A DNA stretch of 64,000 bases from Leisingera daeponensis (GTDB lineage: Bacteria > Pseudomonadota > Alphaproteobacteria > Rhodobacterales > Rhodobacteraceae): the NCBI RefSeq assembly GCF_019801465.1, contig NZ_JAHVJA010000012.1, forward strand, positions 57,041 through 121,040. Direction: 5' to 3'. The notes under the pieces are model-generated. The model was not told the DNA's origin. It worked only from the letters and a program-made list of their open reading frames with translations, and did no database searches. Shown piece by piece: positions 63,915 to 64,000 of the stretch (position 1 is its first letter; each line of letters starts with the position of its first letter). The position numbers and the translations under genes are program-made.

Positions 63915-64000
63915 ACCCCTCACCGGCGGCGCTGAGGCGCTGACGGTCACCACCGAGGGTTATCTGGAACGGCGGCGCGGCAAGAGATTGGAGCGCAGCC

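Overview
The window reads as chromosomal DNA of a marine alphaproteobacterium of the Rhodobacterales, Roseobacter group (Ruegeria/Phaeobacter/Leisingera-like). The support is high GC with strong third-position bias, a class I lysyl-tRNA synthetase, an NDUFS4-type complex I subunit, Roseobacter-style dimethylglycine-dehydrogenase/GcvT fusions, a DddW-like DMSP lyase beside a divergent LysR gene, and a RecF-GyrB block. No IS element, prophage, CRISPR array, tRNA or rRNA gene was found. The last ~120 bases look like the leader of an rRNA operon whose 16S gene would lie just outside the window.

Layout. 1-6.4 kb: ftsK (5' end outside the window), lolA, an adenylate-cyclase/hydrolase fusion gene split by one in-frame TGA, a lytic-transglycosylase-like lipoprotein and hspQ. 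6.4-11 kb: gamma-glutamyltransferase-like enzyme, a STAS/RsbW-type partner-switch pair, a thiolase and a free-methionine-(R)-sulfoxide reductase. 11-20.1 kb: a same-strand block that looks like a glycine betaine/dimethylglycine/sarcosine (C1) catabolic locus: XRE-cupin regulator, GFA protein, two FAD-GcvT fusion dehydrogenases, an MDR oxidoreductase, a betaine-homocysteine-methyltransferase-like enzyme and a GbdR-like AraC regulator. 20.3-27.1 kb: dnaN, recF, lysE-type exporter, a TetR/quinone-reductase-like pair with a triple operator, and gyrB; dnaA is not present. 27.3-30.3 kb: a GntR regulator, a class IV aminotransferase and an orphan TAXI-TRAP binding protein, apparently linked by a shared TTGTCGACAA operator. 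30.4-37.8 kb: nadD, a DMT exporter, dacB, small metabolic genes, then dddW/lysR. 38-47 kb: lysS, a DUF4864 protein, a large beta-helix (phage-spike-like) protein and a run of small stress/unknown genes. 47.5-48.5 kb: a low-GC two-gene island of unknown function. 48.5-56.5 kb: uvrB, MarR/GST pair, NDUFS4 homologue and a pqiA-pqiA-pqiB-pqiC lipid-transport operon. 56.8-63.4 kb: signalling genes (MHYT-GGDEF-EAL protein, PAS histidine kinase with Rcp1-like response regulator, soluble PAS chemoreceptor) and a small hydrolase.

How the parts may work together. The betaine locus would send methyl groups from betaine or dimethylglycine to homocysteine and tetrahydrofolate, leaving glycine, and DddW would cleave DMSP. 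Both osmolytes are typical algal substrates for this group. Several regulators sit beside perfect palindromes in front of their probable targets (TetR, MarR, GntR, XRE-cupin), so local regulons can be read from the sequence. Start sites were chosen from visible Shine-Dalgarno sequences and from recalled family N-termini. No database search was run.
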